Shown here: positions 1 through 7,175 of the stretch, in pieces
Position numbering within the stretch: the stretch's first letter is position 1
Layout of the letters: each line of letters begins with the position of its first letter
Assembly: GCF_015223055.1 (NCBI RefSeq)
Contig: NZ_JADFBX010000009.1
Coordinates: 124,001-188,000, forward strand
Reading direction: 5' to 3'
DNA length: 64,000 nucleotides
DNA from: Pedobacter sp. MC2016-24
GTDB lineage: Bacteria > Bacteroidota > Bacteroidia > Sphingobacteriales > Sphingobacteriaceae
The notes under the pieces: generated by a model
The model's database searches: none
Seen by the model: only the letters and a program-made list of their open reading frames with translations
Told to the model about the DNA's origin: nothing
Translations under genes and position numbers: made by a program

Positions 1-78
1 TCTGTGGTCAATAGTGTTTATCGGGCGGTGCAGGTTTTAAGAGAAGTTCCGCTACTTAAAGATATCTACGCGCTTTAA
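1..78 (+). CDS. C-terminal end of an unidentified protein (partial)
   Basis: An open frame enters from the left edge and gives 25 residues ending ...LLKDIYAL before a TAA at 76-78. Too little remains to name a family. Its orientation matches the polysaccharide-utilisation genes that follow, so it may be the last gene of the same locus further upstream. About 95 nt without a gene separate it from the first regulatory element. Confidence 0.5.
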   Translation, partial: SVVNSVYRAVQVLREVPLLKDIYAL

Positions 79-173
79 ATGGCAAATTAATTAATAGCGT
101 TCATAATTAAAATGTAACCTACAAATAAATATTTATAGGATTATTAAATAAAATGGAATAAATTTGATCTGAC

Positions 174-203
174 ATGAGTATGTAACTCAATTTGCTCTGT
201 CAT
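174..203 (+). promoter_or_regulatory. Shared bipartite promoter-like element, copy 1
   Basis: ATGAGTATGT at 174-183, 14 nt, then TGTCAT at 198-203. Read as a promoter this is TGAGTA (175-180), a 17-nt spacer and TGTCAT. The second box ends only 6 nt before the ATG at 210, so a transcript starting at the usual distance would be almost leaderless. The same arrangement recurs at five other sites in this window. Confidence 0.7.
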
Positions 204-209
204 ATTAAT

Positions 210-401
210 ATGAAGAGAAATAATCCTTCCGAAGAAGAAGCTGAAGATAAACTGCCATTCTCTTTTAGAAAGAAAGAAGTTTCATCTGAAAAGATAGAAA
301 AGCATTGGCAAAGGATCGTGGCACAAATTGCCGGCAAAAATGATTACACTGAATCAGATAAGATAGAAACGCTCAAAACCAGAAGCGTTAAGCTCCGTTA
401 A
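210..401 (+). CDS. Small conserved protein, tandem paralogue 1 (unknown function)
   Basis: This is a 63-residue charged protein without a signal peptide or membrane segment. The ATG at 210 is preferred to an upstream TTG at 192 because 192-209 overlaps the promoter-like element. It also aligns the start with that of the next small gene (MKRNNP against MKMDYP). The two share a core of the form LPF-x-F-(K/R)-(K/R)-KE-(V/I)-S-x-x-KIE-x-HWQ (about residues 17-40 here). The shared core and the shared upstream element make a real coding gene likely. No family is recognised. Its position at the head of the polysaccharide locus suggests a regulatory or accessory role, but that is only an inference. 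Confidence 0.6.
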   Translation: MKRNNPSEEEAEDKLPFSFRKKEVSSEKIEKHWQRIVAQIAGKNDYTESDKIETLKTRSVKLR

Positions 402-480
402 CGCAAATATTTCCTTATTTCTCTTTTACGTTTAGGCCGAATTTCTCTAGGCGAACCGTTCATTATATAAAAATATGATG

Positions 481-510
481 ATGAGTATGTATGTAAAATT
501 TTCTTGTCAT
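481..510 (+). promoter_or_regulatory. Shared bipartite promoter-like element, copy 2
   Basis: ATGAGTATGT at 481-490, 14 nt, then TGTCAT at 505-510, again ending 6 nt before an ATG (517). Element plus small gene look duplicated as a unit from copy 1. It would drive the second small ORF and the GH127 gene, which starts 7 nt after that ORF. Confidence 0.7.
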
Positions 511-516
511 ATGGGT

Positions 517-690
517 ATGAAAATGGATTATCCTGATATAAAAGAAGTAGAAGAAGAATTGCCATTCAATTTTAAACGGAAAGAAATTTCAGTTGCGAAA
601 ATAGAAGCACACTGGCAAAATATACGAGATAGATTGATGATTGCGAATGCTAAGGATTTCCAGGTAAAAACTGAACGGAATAAAAATTAA
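517..690 (+). CDS. Small conserved protein, tandem paralogue 2 (unknown function)
   Basis: A 57-residue paralogue of the gene at 210-401. The start at 517 is chosen over the ATGs at 475-481 because those lie in or before the promoter-like element, and because the N-termini then align. The conserved block runs from LPFNFKRKEIS to KIEAHWQ. The C-termini of the two paralogues diverge. The stop at 690 is 7 nt from the ATG of the GH127 gene, so they are almost certainly co-transcribed. No domain is recognised. Both proteins are Lys/Glu-rich and probably cytoplasmic. Confidence 0.6.
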   Translation: MKMDYPDIKEVEEELPFNFKRKEISVAKIEAHWQNIRDRLMIANAKDFQVKTERNKN

Positions 691-697
691 ATTGAAT

Positions 698-2632
698 ATG
701 ATACGAAAAGTTAGCTTTATATGTTGCTTATTGAGTTTTTTTGTGCCGATAATGTCACCAGCTCAGTCTCACTATCCCGGTCAGCACAAAGGAAAATTTG
801 CCATTGAAGATAAATTAAAGCCTGCAGTTTACAGTTTTGACCTGGATGCCGTTCGATTGCTGGACAGTCGCTTCAGGCAAAACATGGAACGCGAGCAAAA
901 ATGGCTGGCAACTATTGATACAAAACGTTTGTTACATAGTTTTAGAACCAATGCCGGCATCTATGACGCGAATGAGGGGGGATATTTTGAGATTAAAAAA
1001 CTCGCAGGCTGGGAATCGCTGGACTGTGAACTGCGCGGCCATTCCACGGGACACATATTATCGGGTCTGGCTTTACTATACGCCTCAACAGGGGATAATC
1101 AGTACAAAATCAAAGCAGATAGTTTGGTAGGTGGTCTGGCAGAGGTGCAGCAGGTGTTAAACCAAAGCGGCTATCTAAGTGCTTTTCCGCAGGAACTGAT
1201 CAACAGGAATATGCAGGGAAAACGAGTTTGGGCTCCCTGGTATACTTTGCATAAAATCTATAGTGGTTTGATTGATCAGTATTTGTATTGCGATAATCAA
1301 CTCGCGCTCGAAGTGGTAAAAAAAATGGCTTCATGGGCTTATCATAAACTACAGGTGGTAACGCCTCAACAACGTAGCCTCATGTTACGAAATGAGTTTG
1401 GCGGGATCAATGAATCATTTTATAATCTTTACGCTATTACTGGTAATCCTGAGGATAAATGGCTGGCAGAGTTTTTTTATCATAACGAAATGCTGGACCC
1501 ACTGAAAGAGGGTAAAGACATTCTCGAAAAAAAGCATGCCAACACCTATATTCCTAAATTGATAGGCCTGAGCCGCGATTATGAAATAGAAGGGAAGGGT
1601 GATGGCGATAAAATTGCCAGTTTCTTTTGGGAAACGGTTAATAGTCACCATTCCTTTGCTACCGGTAGCAATAGTGATAAAGAAAAATTCTTTAAGCCGG
1701 ACCATCAGTCGGCCCATTTAACCGGGTATACGGGTGAAAGCTGTAACGTTTACAATATGCTCAAATTGAGCAGACACTTATTTTCGCATACTGCCGATGT
1801 TAAATACGCAGATTATTACGAAAAGGCGCTATACAATCACATTTTAGGGCAGCAGGATCCAGAAACGGGAATGATTGCCTACTTTTTACCTATGCTTCCT
1901 GGGGCACATAAAGTTTACAGCACGCCTGATAGTTCATTCTGGTGTTGCGTAGGTAGTGGCTTTGAAAATCAAGCGAAATATGGTGAAGCTATTTATTACC
2001 ATGCTAAAAATGATGTATATGTAAATCTTTTTATATCCTCAGAACTGGACTGGAAAGACAAAGGTTTTAAATTGAGGCAGGAAACCAATTTTCCTGAAAC
2101 AGGAAGAATTAAATTTAGTGTTTTGCAAAGTCCCTCCATACCAATGGGACTGCAGATCAGGTATCCCTACTGGGCCGTTAATGGAGCCTTGCTGAAAGTA
2201 AATGGAAAAGTAGTGCCGGTAAAGCAAAAACCTGGCAGCTATTTGCTGATCAATAGAAAATGGAAAGCTGGTGACCATATAGAATTAGATTTTCCGATGT
2301 CCTTGCGTACGGTGGCCACCAATGATGATCCTGATGTGGCTGCAATAGCCTATGGCCCTATTGTTTTGGCAGGAGAGATGGGAACCGCTGGTATGAAATC
2401 CCCCGTACCGTTTTCAGATCCTAAGTTATACAATGATTATTACACTTATGATTATAAGGTACCCTCAGGCATTATCAGCTCATTGACATTGAAAAAGGAT
2501 AATTTAAACATAGCAGTTCAACCTGTAGCTGGAAAGCCGCTTACCTTTAGAACATTAAAAGAAGGGATTATTCTACGTCCGCTTTACGATATTCATCAGC
2601 AAAGATATGTGGTTTACTGGAAGTTGAATTAG
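698..2632 (+). CDS. GH127 beta-L-arabinofuranosidase-like glycosidase
   Basis: A secreted or periplasmic glycoside hydrolase of 644 residues. The ATG at 698 is used because an in-frame TTG at 692 is less likely. An N-terminal signal peptide ends near SPAQ (about residue 23). The GH127 signature is clear: a GHSTGH motif near 115, WAPWYTLHK near 180, GESC near 347 and WCCVGSGFENQAKYGE near 415. Members of this family use a Zn-bound Cys nucleophile; Glu347, Cys349, Cys416 and Cys417 here correspond in order and spacing to the known Glu and Cys ligands of HypBA1. The natural substrate would be terminal beta-L-arabinofuranose or a related branched sugar. It is first of the enzyme genes and co-transcribed with the second small ORF. 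Confidence 0.88.
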   Translation: MIRKVSFICCLLSFFVPIMSPAQSHYPGQHKGKFAIEDKLKPAVYSFDLDAVRLLDSRFRQNMEREQKWLATIDTKRLLHSFRTNAGIYDANEGGYFEIKKLAGWESLDCELRGHSTGHILSGLALLYASTGDNQYKIKADSLVGGLAEVQQVLNQSGYLSAFPQELINRNMQGKRVWAPWYTLHKIYSGLIDQYLYCDNQLALEVVKKMASWAYHKLQVVTPQQRSLMLRNEFGGINESFYNLYAITGNPEDKWLAEFFYHNEMLDPLKEGKDILEKKHANTYIPKLIGLSRDYEIEGKGDGDKIASFFWETVNSHHSFATGSNSDKEKFFKPDHQSAHLTGYTGESCNVYNMLKLSRHLFSHTADVKYADYYEKALYNHILGQQDPETGMIAYFLPMLPGAHKVYSTPDSSFWCCVGSGFENQAKYGEAIYYHAKNDVYVNLFISSELDWKDKGFKLRQETNFPETGRIKFSVLQSPSIPMGLQIRYPYWAVNGALLKVNGKVVPVKQKPGSYLLINRKWKAGDHIELDFPMSLRTVATNDDPDVAAIAYGPIVLAGEMGTAGMKSPVPFSDPKLYNDYYTYDYKVPSGIISSLTLKKDNLNIAVQPVAGKPLTFRTLKEGIILRPLYDIHQQRYVVYWKLN

Positions 2633-2672
2633 CGCAGATACTTGTGTATTTCTAAGAAAAAAAGCAGTAAAT

Positions 2673-2702
2673 ATGAGTATGTGATTGTTTTTCTGTTGTC
2701 AT
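2673..2702 (+). promoter_or_regulatory. Shared bipartite promoter-like element, copy 3
   Basis: ATGAGTATGT at 2673-2682, 14 nt, TGTCAT at 2697-2702. It sits 24 nt before the start of the uronyl hydrolase gene and would drive the operon running from 2727 to 12398, whose internal gaps are short. Confidence 0.7.
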
Positions 2703-2726
2703 TAGGTTAAAACGTATTGACCGATC

Positions 2727-3944
2727 ATGACTATTTTTCGAAACTTATTATTTACTGCTATATTCTTGTTTGTTTATGTTGTTGCAAACGCGCAGTTAAA
2801 TACTTCAAGAGCTATCGCTTATTGTGCAGTTCAAGCAGATAAAACCCTTAAATCAATTCCTGCAGATAGTATAAATATTCCCCGTAGTATTGCCTATGGA
2901 AAAAAGGACTGGAAGTTCGTGGATTTTAAAGATTGGTGTAGTGGCTTCTGGCCAGGAATTTTATGGTATGCTTATGAAGGGACACATGATGTGAAATATA
3001 AACAGGAGGCGGATAAATTTTCGCGCGAACTTACGCCACTTTCAATGATGAAAGCATTTGACCATGATCTGGGCTTTCAGATCTTCAACAGCTTTGGTAA
3101 CGGTTACCGCTTGACAAAGAATCCTGAGTATAAAAAAATTATCCTTTCTTCCGCTGATACGCTGGCAACCCTGTTCAATCCTAGAGCAGGGACCATTTTA
3201 TCCTGGCCGCGGCCAGTACCAAATATGGAATGGCCGCAACATAATACGATTATTGATAATATGATCAATCTGGAAATGCTGTTCTGGGCATCAAAAAATG
3301 GAGGAAGCAAAAAGCTTTATGACATTGCGGTATCACATGCAAAGACAACTATGAAAAATCATTTCAGGGCAGACTATACTTCCTATCATGCAGTGGTTTA
3401 TAATAGAGAAACCGGAGCTAAAATAAAAGCAGTGACCCACCAGGGCTATGCTGACAATTCGATGTGGGCAAGAGGCCAATCATGGGCTATTTATGGTTAT
3501 ACCATGTGCTATAGAGAAACTAAAGATCCTGTGTTTTTAGACTTTGCTCAAAAGGTTAGTGATGTGTATTTAAAAGATCTGCCTGCAGATTTGATCCCTT
3601 ACTGGGATTTTAATGACCCAGCGATTCCGAAAGCACCACGTGATGCTTCTGCCGCAGCTGTTGTTGCTTCCGCGTTACTGGAACTGTCTACGCTTACCAA
3701 GGACAAGGCAAAATCTAAAATATATCGGAAAAAAGCAGAGCAGATGTTGAGGTCTCTATCGGCTGCGCAATATCAGAGCAGGGAAAAGAACAGTGCTTTT
3801 TTGTTGCACTCAACAGGACATAAGCCTAATGGATCGGAGATAGATGCTGCTATTATTTATGCTGATTATTATTACATTGAGGCTTTATTGCGTCTTAAAA
3901 AACTTCAGAGAGGTGTCAGTATTTATGCTAATCTTAAATCGTAA
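2727..3944 (+). CDS. Unsaturated uronyl hydrolase, GH88 (GH105-like) family
   Basis: A 405-residue protein with a signal peptide ending near NAQ (residue 23). Sequence landmarks are KDWCSGFWPG near 68, FDHDLGF at 111-117, IIDNMINLE near 175, YADNSMWARGQSW near 241, and APRDASAAAV near 303. This alpha/alpha-barrel family hydrates and thereby removes the 4,5-unsaturated uronic acid left by polysaccharide lyases; Asp114 and Asp177 match the two catalytic Asp positions of the UGL type in order and spacing. Its presence fits the two putative lyases of this locus (18972 and 22356). GH88 is favoured over GH105 from the overall pattern, but this is not certain. It is the first gene of the operon behind element copy 3. 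Confidence 0.85.
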   Translation: MTIFRNLLFTAIFLFVYVVANAQLNTSRAIAYCAVQADKTLKSIPADSINIPRSIAYGKKDWKFVDFKDWCSGFWPGILWYAYEGTHDVKYKQEADKFSRELTPLSMMKAFDHDLGFQIFNSFGNGYRLTKNPEYKKIILSSADTLATLFNPRAGTILSWPRPVPNMEWPQHNTIIDNMINLEMLFWASKNGGSKKLYDIAVSHAKTTMKNHFRADYTSYHAVVYNRETGAKIKAVTHQGYADNSMWARGQSWAIYGYTMCYRETKDPVFLDFAQKVSDVYLKDLPADLIPYWDFNDPAIPKAPRDASAAAVVASALLELSTLTKDKAKSKIYRKKAEQMLRSLSAAQYQSREKNSAFLLHSTGHKPNGSEIDAAIIYADYYYIEALLRLKKLQRGVSIYANLKS

Positions 3945-3998
3945 ACAGCGAAATTACTTGCCAAATTGCCCCTTTTTCTTCATATAAACTAATTAGAA

Positions 3999-5900
3999 AT
4001 GATGATCCGACTATTGAAATGCCTTTTTCTTGTGTTAACCTGCTATAATCTGTCGTTTGCCCAAGATATTGTAAGGGGTACAGAAACAACATTACTGTCT
4101 CCAGATAAAAATACAATCCTTAAGTTTTATCAGAAAAGTGATCCTGCCGGCAAAAAAACTTTTTATTACCAGGTCAGCTATAAAAGTAAAATAGTAATAG
4201 CTGAATCCATAATGGAGCTTCAATTGGACAACCATTTATCTGAAAGCGCAATGGCCCTTCCGGTAGATAAACATGCACGATGGTTTGAAAATCTGAAGGT
4301 GAAAAAGATCAGCGTTTCTACCAAAGATACATTATGGAAGCCTGTATATGGGGAAAAGGAATTGATTCGGGACCATTTTAATGCCACTACAATAGAGGCG
4401 GTAAAGGATGATAACCCAATTTATTTAATGAACATTGAGCTAAGGGCTTACAATGAAGGGATCGCTTTCCGTTTCTTTTTTCCAGAGAATGAAAAAGGCA
4501 CCTATTACCGTATCATGGCTGAAAATACCGAGTTTAGTTTACCAGATGGAACAAATGCCTGGGTAGCTGATTGGGCACAGGCACCTTACAAAAAACTACC
4601 CTTAAAGAATTGGGAAAGGGAAGCGGAACGTCCATTGACATTGGAATTGTCAAATGGACTGCATGCTGTATTGGCTGAAGCTCAAATGGTAGATTATGCA
4701 CGTACTAAGTTTAAGCTGAGTACAACAAAGTCAAATACGATTCAGACCGCTATGTTTACGCCAGCGGATCTGATCTCTCCCTTTGCTACACCCTGGCGGG
4801 CAATTATGGTAGCCGAAAGTCCAGCTCAACTTGCGGAAAATAATCACTTCATTCTGAATCTTAATGAACCTACGAAAATAAAAGACGAAAGTTGGATCAA
4901 ACCAGGGAAAATAATGCGGGTAATGTCGCAAACGACTAAAGATGCCTTGGAGAATATTGATTTTGTAGTTGCTCGCAACCTGCAATATATCCTGTTCGAC
5001 TGGAAGTGGTATGGACCTGCTTTCAGCTTCAGTTCAGATGCGTCTAAGGTGGCCATTAAAGATTTTGACCTCCCTGCGATCATAAAATATGGGAAAGAGA
5101 AAGGAGTTGGTGTATGGTTGTATGTGAACCAGCAAGCTTTATTGATGCAAAGCGATAGTCTGTTTTCTATTTATAAGAAATGGGGTGTAGCAGGTGTAAA
5201 GTTCGGTTTTGTACAGTCGGGCTCGCATCGTTGGACTACCTGGGTGGAGAAAGCAATACAGCAGGCGGCTGAAAATCAGATTATGGTCAATATTCATGAT
5301 GACTGGCGGCCGACTGGGGAGCAAAGAACTTGGCCTAATCTGATGACTTCAGAAGGCATCAGGGGTAATGAAGAAATGCCTGATGCTACCAATAATACAG
5401 TGATGCCTTTCACACGTTACATAGCAGGGGCTGCAGATTATACCATTTGTTATTTTGATAAACGAATCAAGACGACTCATGGTCATCAGCTAGCGTTGGC
5501 CGCCATTTATTTTAGTCCGCTGCAAACCCTTTATTGGTACGATAAACCATCTTATTACCATAATGAGCCGGAATTGGAGTTTTGGGATAAAATTCCTGCC
5601 AGCTGGGATGAAACAAAAGTATTACAAGGGGCGCCGGGCGAATTTGTCAGTGTGGCACGGCGGAGTGGAAACCAGTGGTTTATGGGAACCATTACCAATA
5701 CAGAAGCGCGAACAGTAAAAATAAAATTTGATTTTTTGCCTAAGGGAAAAACTTATGTGGCTAAAATCTACAGCGATAACGACAAAATAACTACAGCCAC
5801 TAAGGTCGGTATAGAAACCAAACAAGTGGATGCTAAGACTGTACTTGAAATTAAATTAAAAGCTTCAGGTGGACAGTCCATTTGGCTGCAACCGAAATAA
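3999..5900 (+). CDS. GH97 family glycosidase
   Basis: A 633-residue secreted protein with a signal peptide ending near SFAQ (residue 22). The N-terminal beta-sandwich (about 25-290) carries the usual GH97 start, LLSPDKN, and a DHFN stretch. The (beta/alpha)8 barrel follows, with FDWKWYGPAFSF near 333, a VKFGFVQSGSHRW segment near 400, VNIHDDWRPTGEQRTWPN near 430, and TSEGIRGNE at 450-458. GH97 includes inverting alpha-glucosidases and retaining alpha-galactosidases. Glu452 is the likely general acid. The Asp nucleophile of the retaining group appears to be replaced by Gly403, which favours the inverting type. The base position carries HDD rather than the HE expected for SusB, from my memory of the family. 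It lies 54 nt after the uronyl hydrolase gene in one operon. Confidence 0.87.
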   Translation: MMIRLLKCLFLVLTCYNLSFAQDIVRGTETTLLSPDKNTILKFYQKSDPAGKKTFYYQVSYKSKIVIAESIMELQLDNHLSESAMALPVDKHARWFENLKVKKISVSTKDTLWKPVYGEKELIRDHFNATTIEAVKDDNPIYLMNIELRAYNEGIAFRFFFPENEKGTYYRIMAENTEFSLPDGTNAWVADWAQAPYKKLPLKNWEREAERPLTLELSNGLHAVLAEAQMVDYARTKFKLSTTKSNTIQTAMFTPADLISPFATPWRAIMVAESPAQLAENNHFILNLNEPTKIKDESWIKPGKIMRVMSQTTKDALENIDFVVARNLQYILFDWKWYGPAFSFSSDASKVAIKDFDLPAIIKYGKEKGVGVWLYVNQQALLMQSDSLFSIYKKWGVAGVKFGFVQSGSHRWTTWVEKAIQQAAENQIMVNIHDDWRPTGEQRTWPNLMTSEGIRGNEEMPDATNNTVMPFTRYIAGAADYTICYFDKRIKTTHGHQLALAAIYFSPLQTLYWYDKPSYYHNEPELEFWDKIPASWDETKVLQGAPGEFVSVARRSGNQWFMGTITNTEARTVKIKFDFLPKGKTYVAKIYSDNDKITTATKVGIETKQVDAKTVLEIKLKASGGQSIWLQPK

Positions 5901-5933
5901 TAGATCAAACAAATAACCTATTTAACCAATAAC

Positions 5934-7175
5934 ATGAGCGAATCAACAACTAAAGCCAAATTTACCGACAAGAAATTTGTGGTTACCCTCGTCTTTGTCA
6001 CCTCTCTTTTTATGTTCTGGGGTATTGCCATTACCATGGCCGACGTTCTGAACAAGCACTTTCAGCATACCATGAATCTTTCCAAGTCGCAATCTGCATT
6101 TGTACAGTTCGCTGTCTTCGGAGCATACGCCGTCATGGGAATTCCTGCGGGTCTATTTATGAAGCGTTTCGGTTATAAAAAAGGGGTGCTTTTGGGACTT
6201 TCACTTTTTGCTGTCGGGGCATTTCTTTTTGTGCCAGCAGCGAATATCTCATCTTTTGCCTTTTTTGGTATTGCGCTTTTTATCGTCGGTTGTGGTCTTT
6301 CTACTCTGGAAACTGTTGCGCATCCTTTCGTAGCCTCATTGGGCGATCAACGTACCAGTGATCAACGTATTAATTTTGCTCAATCTTTTAATGCTGTCGG
6401 TGCAATGTTAGGTCCTGCAATTGGCAGTTACTTTTTATTGCGCAATAACGTAGAAGGGAGTACAGACTTAACCTCAGTAAAAGTGTTGTATGCTGTAATT
6501 GGTGTGGTGATTTTGCTGGTAGCATTGTCTTTCTCTTTTGTTAAAGTACCGCCAACAACAGATCCACATGCGGTTTCGGCAGCAGATGCCGATGCGGTAA
6601 ATGTTGATGTGGCACCGGATAAAAAGCTGTTTGACCATAAGCATTTTGTATGGGCTGTTGCTGCCCAGTTCTTTAATGTAGCTGCTCAGGCTGGGACATG
6701 GGCATTTTTTATTAATTATGGCCATGAAAAAATGGGCTTTTCCGATGCGGAGGCTGCGAATTATATGGTGGCCTTTATGGGCATGATGCTGGCCGGACGT
6801 TTTATCGGAACATTTTTAATGCGTATTATTCCCCCAAATAAATTGCTGGCCGCCTTCGCCTTTGGGAATATTCTGATGTGCATCATTGTAGCGCAAAGCT
6901 TTGGGATGGTCTCGTTTGTCGCGTTATTAATGATTAATTTCTTTTTTAGCATCATGTTCCCTACAATATTTAGTTTAGGATTGAAAAATCTTGGCGCACG
7001 TACACAGCAGGCAGCCTCATTTTTATCGATGGGTGTCGTAGGTGGTGCATTTTTCCCATTTATCATGGGTGCTGTGGCCGACAGTTATGGCATTGCACAT
7101 GCCTATTATGCACCAATCATATGTTATATCGTGATCTTTTTGTTTGGGTATAAATTTTATAAAGTAAAACACTAA
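5934..7175 (+). CDS. MFS sugar permease, FucP-like
   Basis: A 413-residue polytopic inner-membrane protein with about 12 hydrophobic helices. The start resembles the FHS (fucose:H+ symporter) subfamily: a cytoplasmic N-terminus, then LFMFWGIAITMADVLNKHF, which is the family's first helix. A conserved STLETVAHPFVASLGD-type segment lies near 122-137 and QSFNAVGAMLGPAIG near 148-162. It should import a mono- or disaccharide released in the periplasm by the neighbouring enzymes. The exact sugar (a uronate, arabinose, galactose or other) cannot be read from sequence. It is 33 nt behind the GH97 gene and directly abuts the next gene, so it is in the same operon. Confidence 0.85.
   Translation: MSESTTKAKFTDKKFVVTLVFVTSLFMFWGIAITMADVLNKHFQHTMNLSKSQSAFVQFAVFGAYAVMGIPAGLFMKRFGYKKGVLLGLSLFAVGAFLFVPAANISSFAFFGIALFIVGCGLSTLETVAHPFVASLGDQRTSDQRINFAQSFNAVGAMLGPAIGSYFLLRNNVEGSTDLTSVKVLYAVIGVVILLVALSFSFVKVPPTTDPHAVSAADADAVNVDVAPDKKLFDHKHFVWAVAAQFFNVAAQAGTWAFFINYGHEKMGFSDAEAANYMVAFMGMMLAGRFIGTFLMRIIPPNKLLAAFAFGNILMCIIVAQSFGMVSFVALLMINFFFSIMFPTIFSLGLKNLGARTQQAASFLSMGVVGGAFFPFIMGAVADSYGIAHAYYAPIICYIVIFLFGYKFYKVKH

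Noticed and set aside
192-209. TTG-start extension of the first small ORF, and ATG at 475-481 for the second
   Set aside because: These starts would run through the promoter-like element and destroy the alignment of the paralogues' N-termini.
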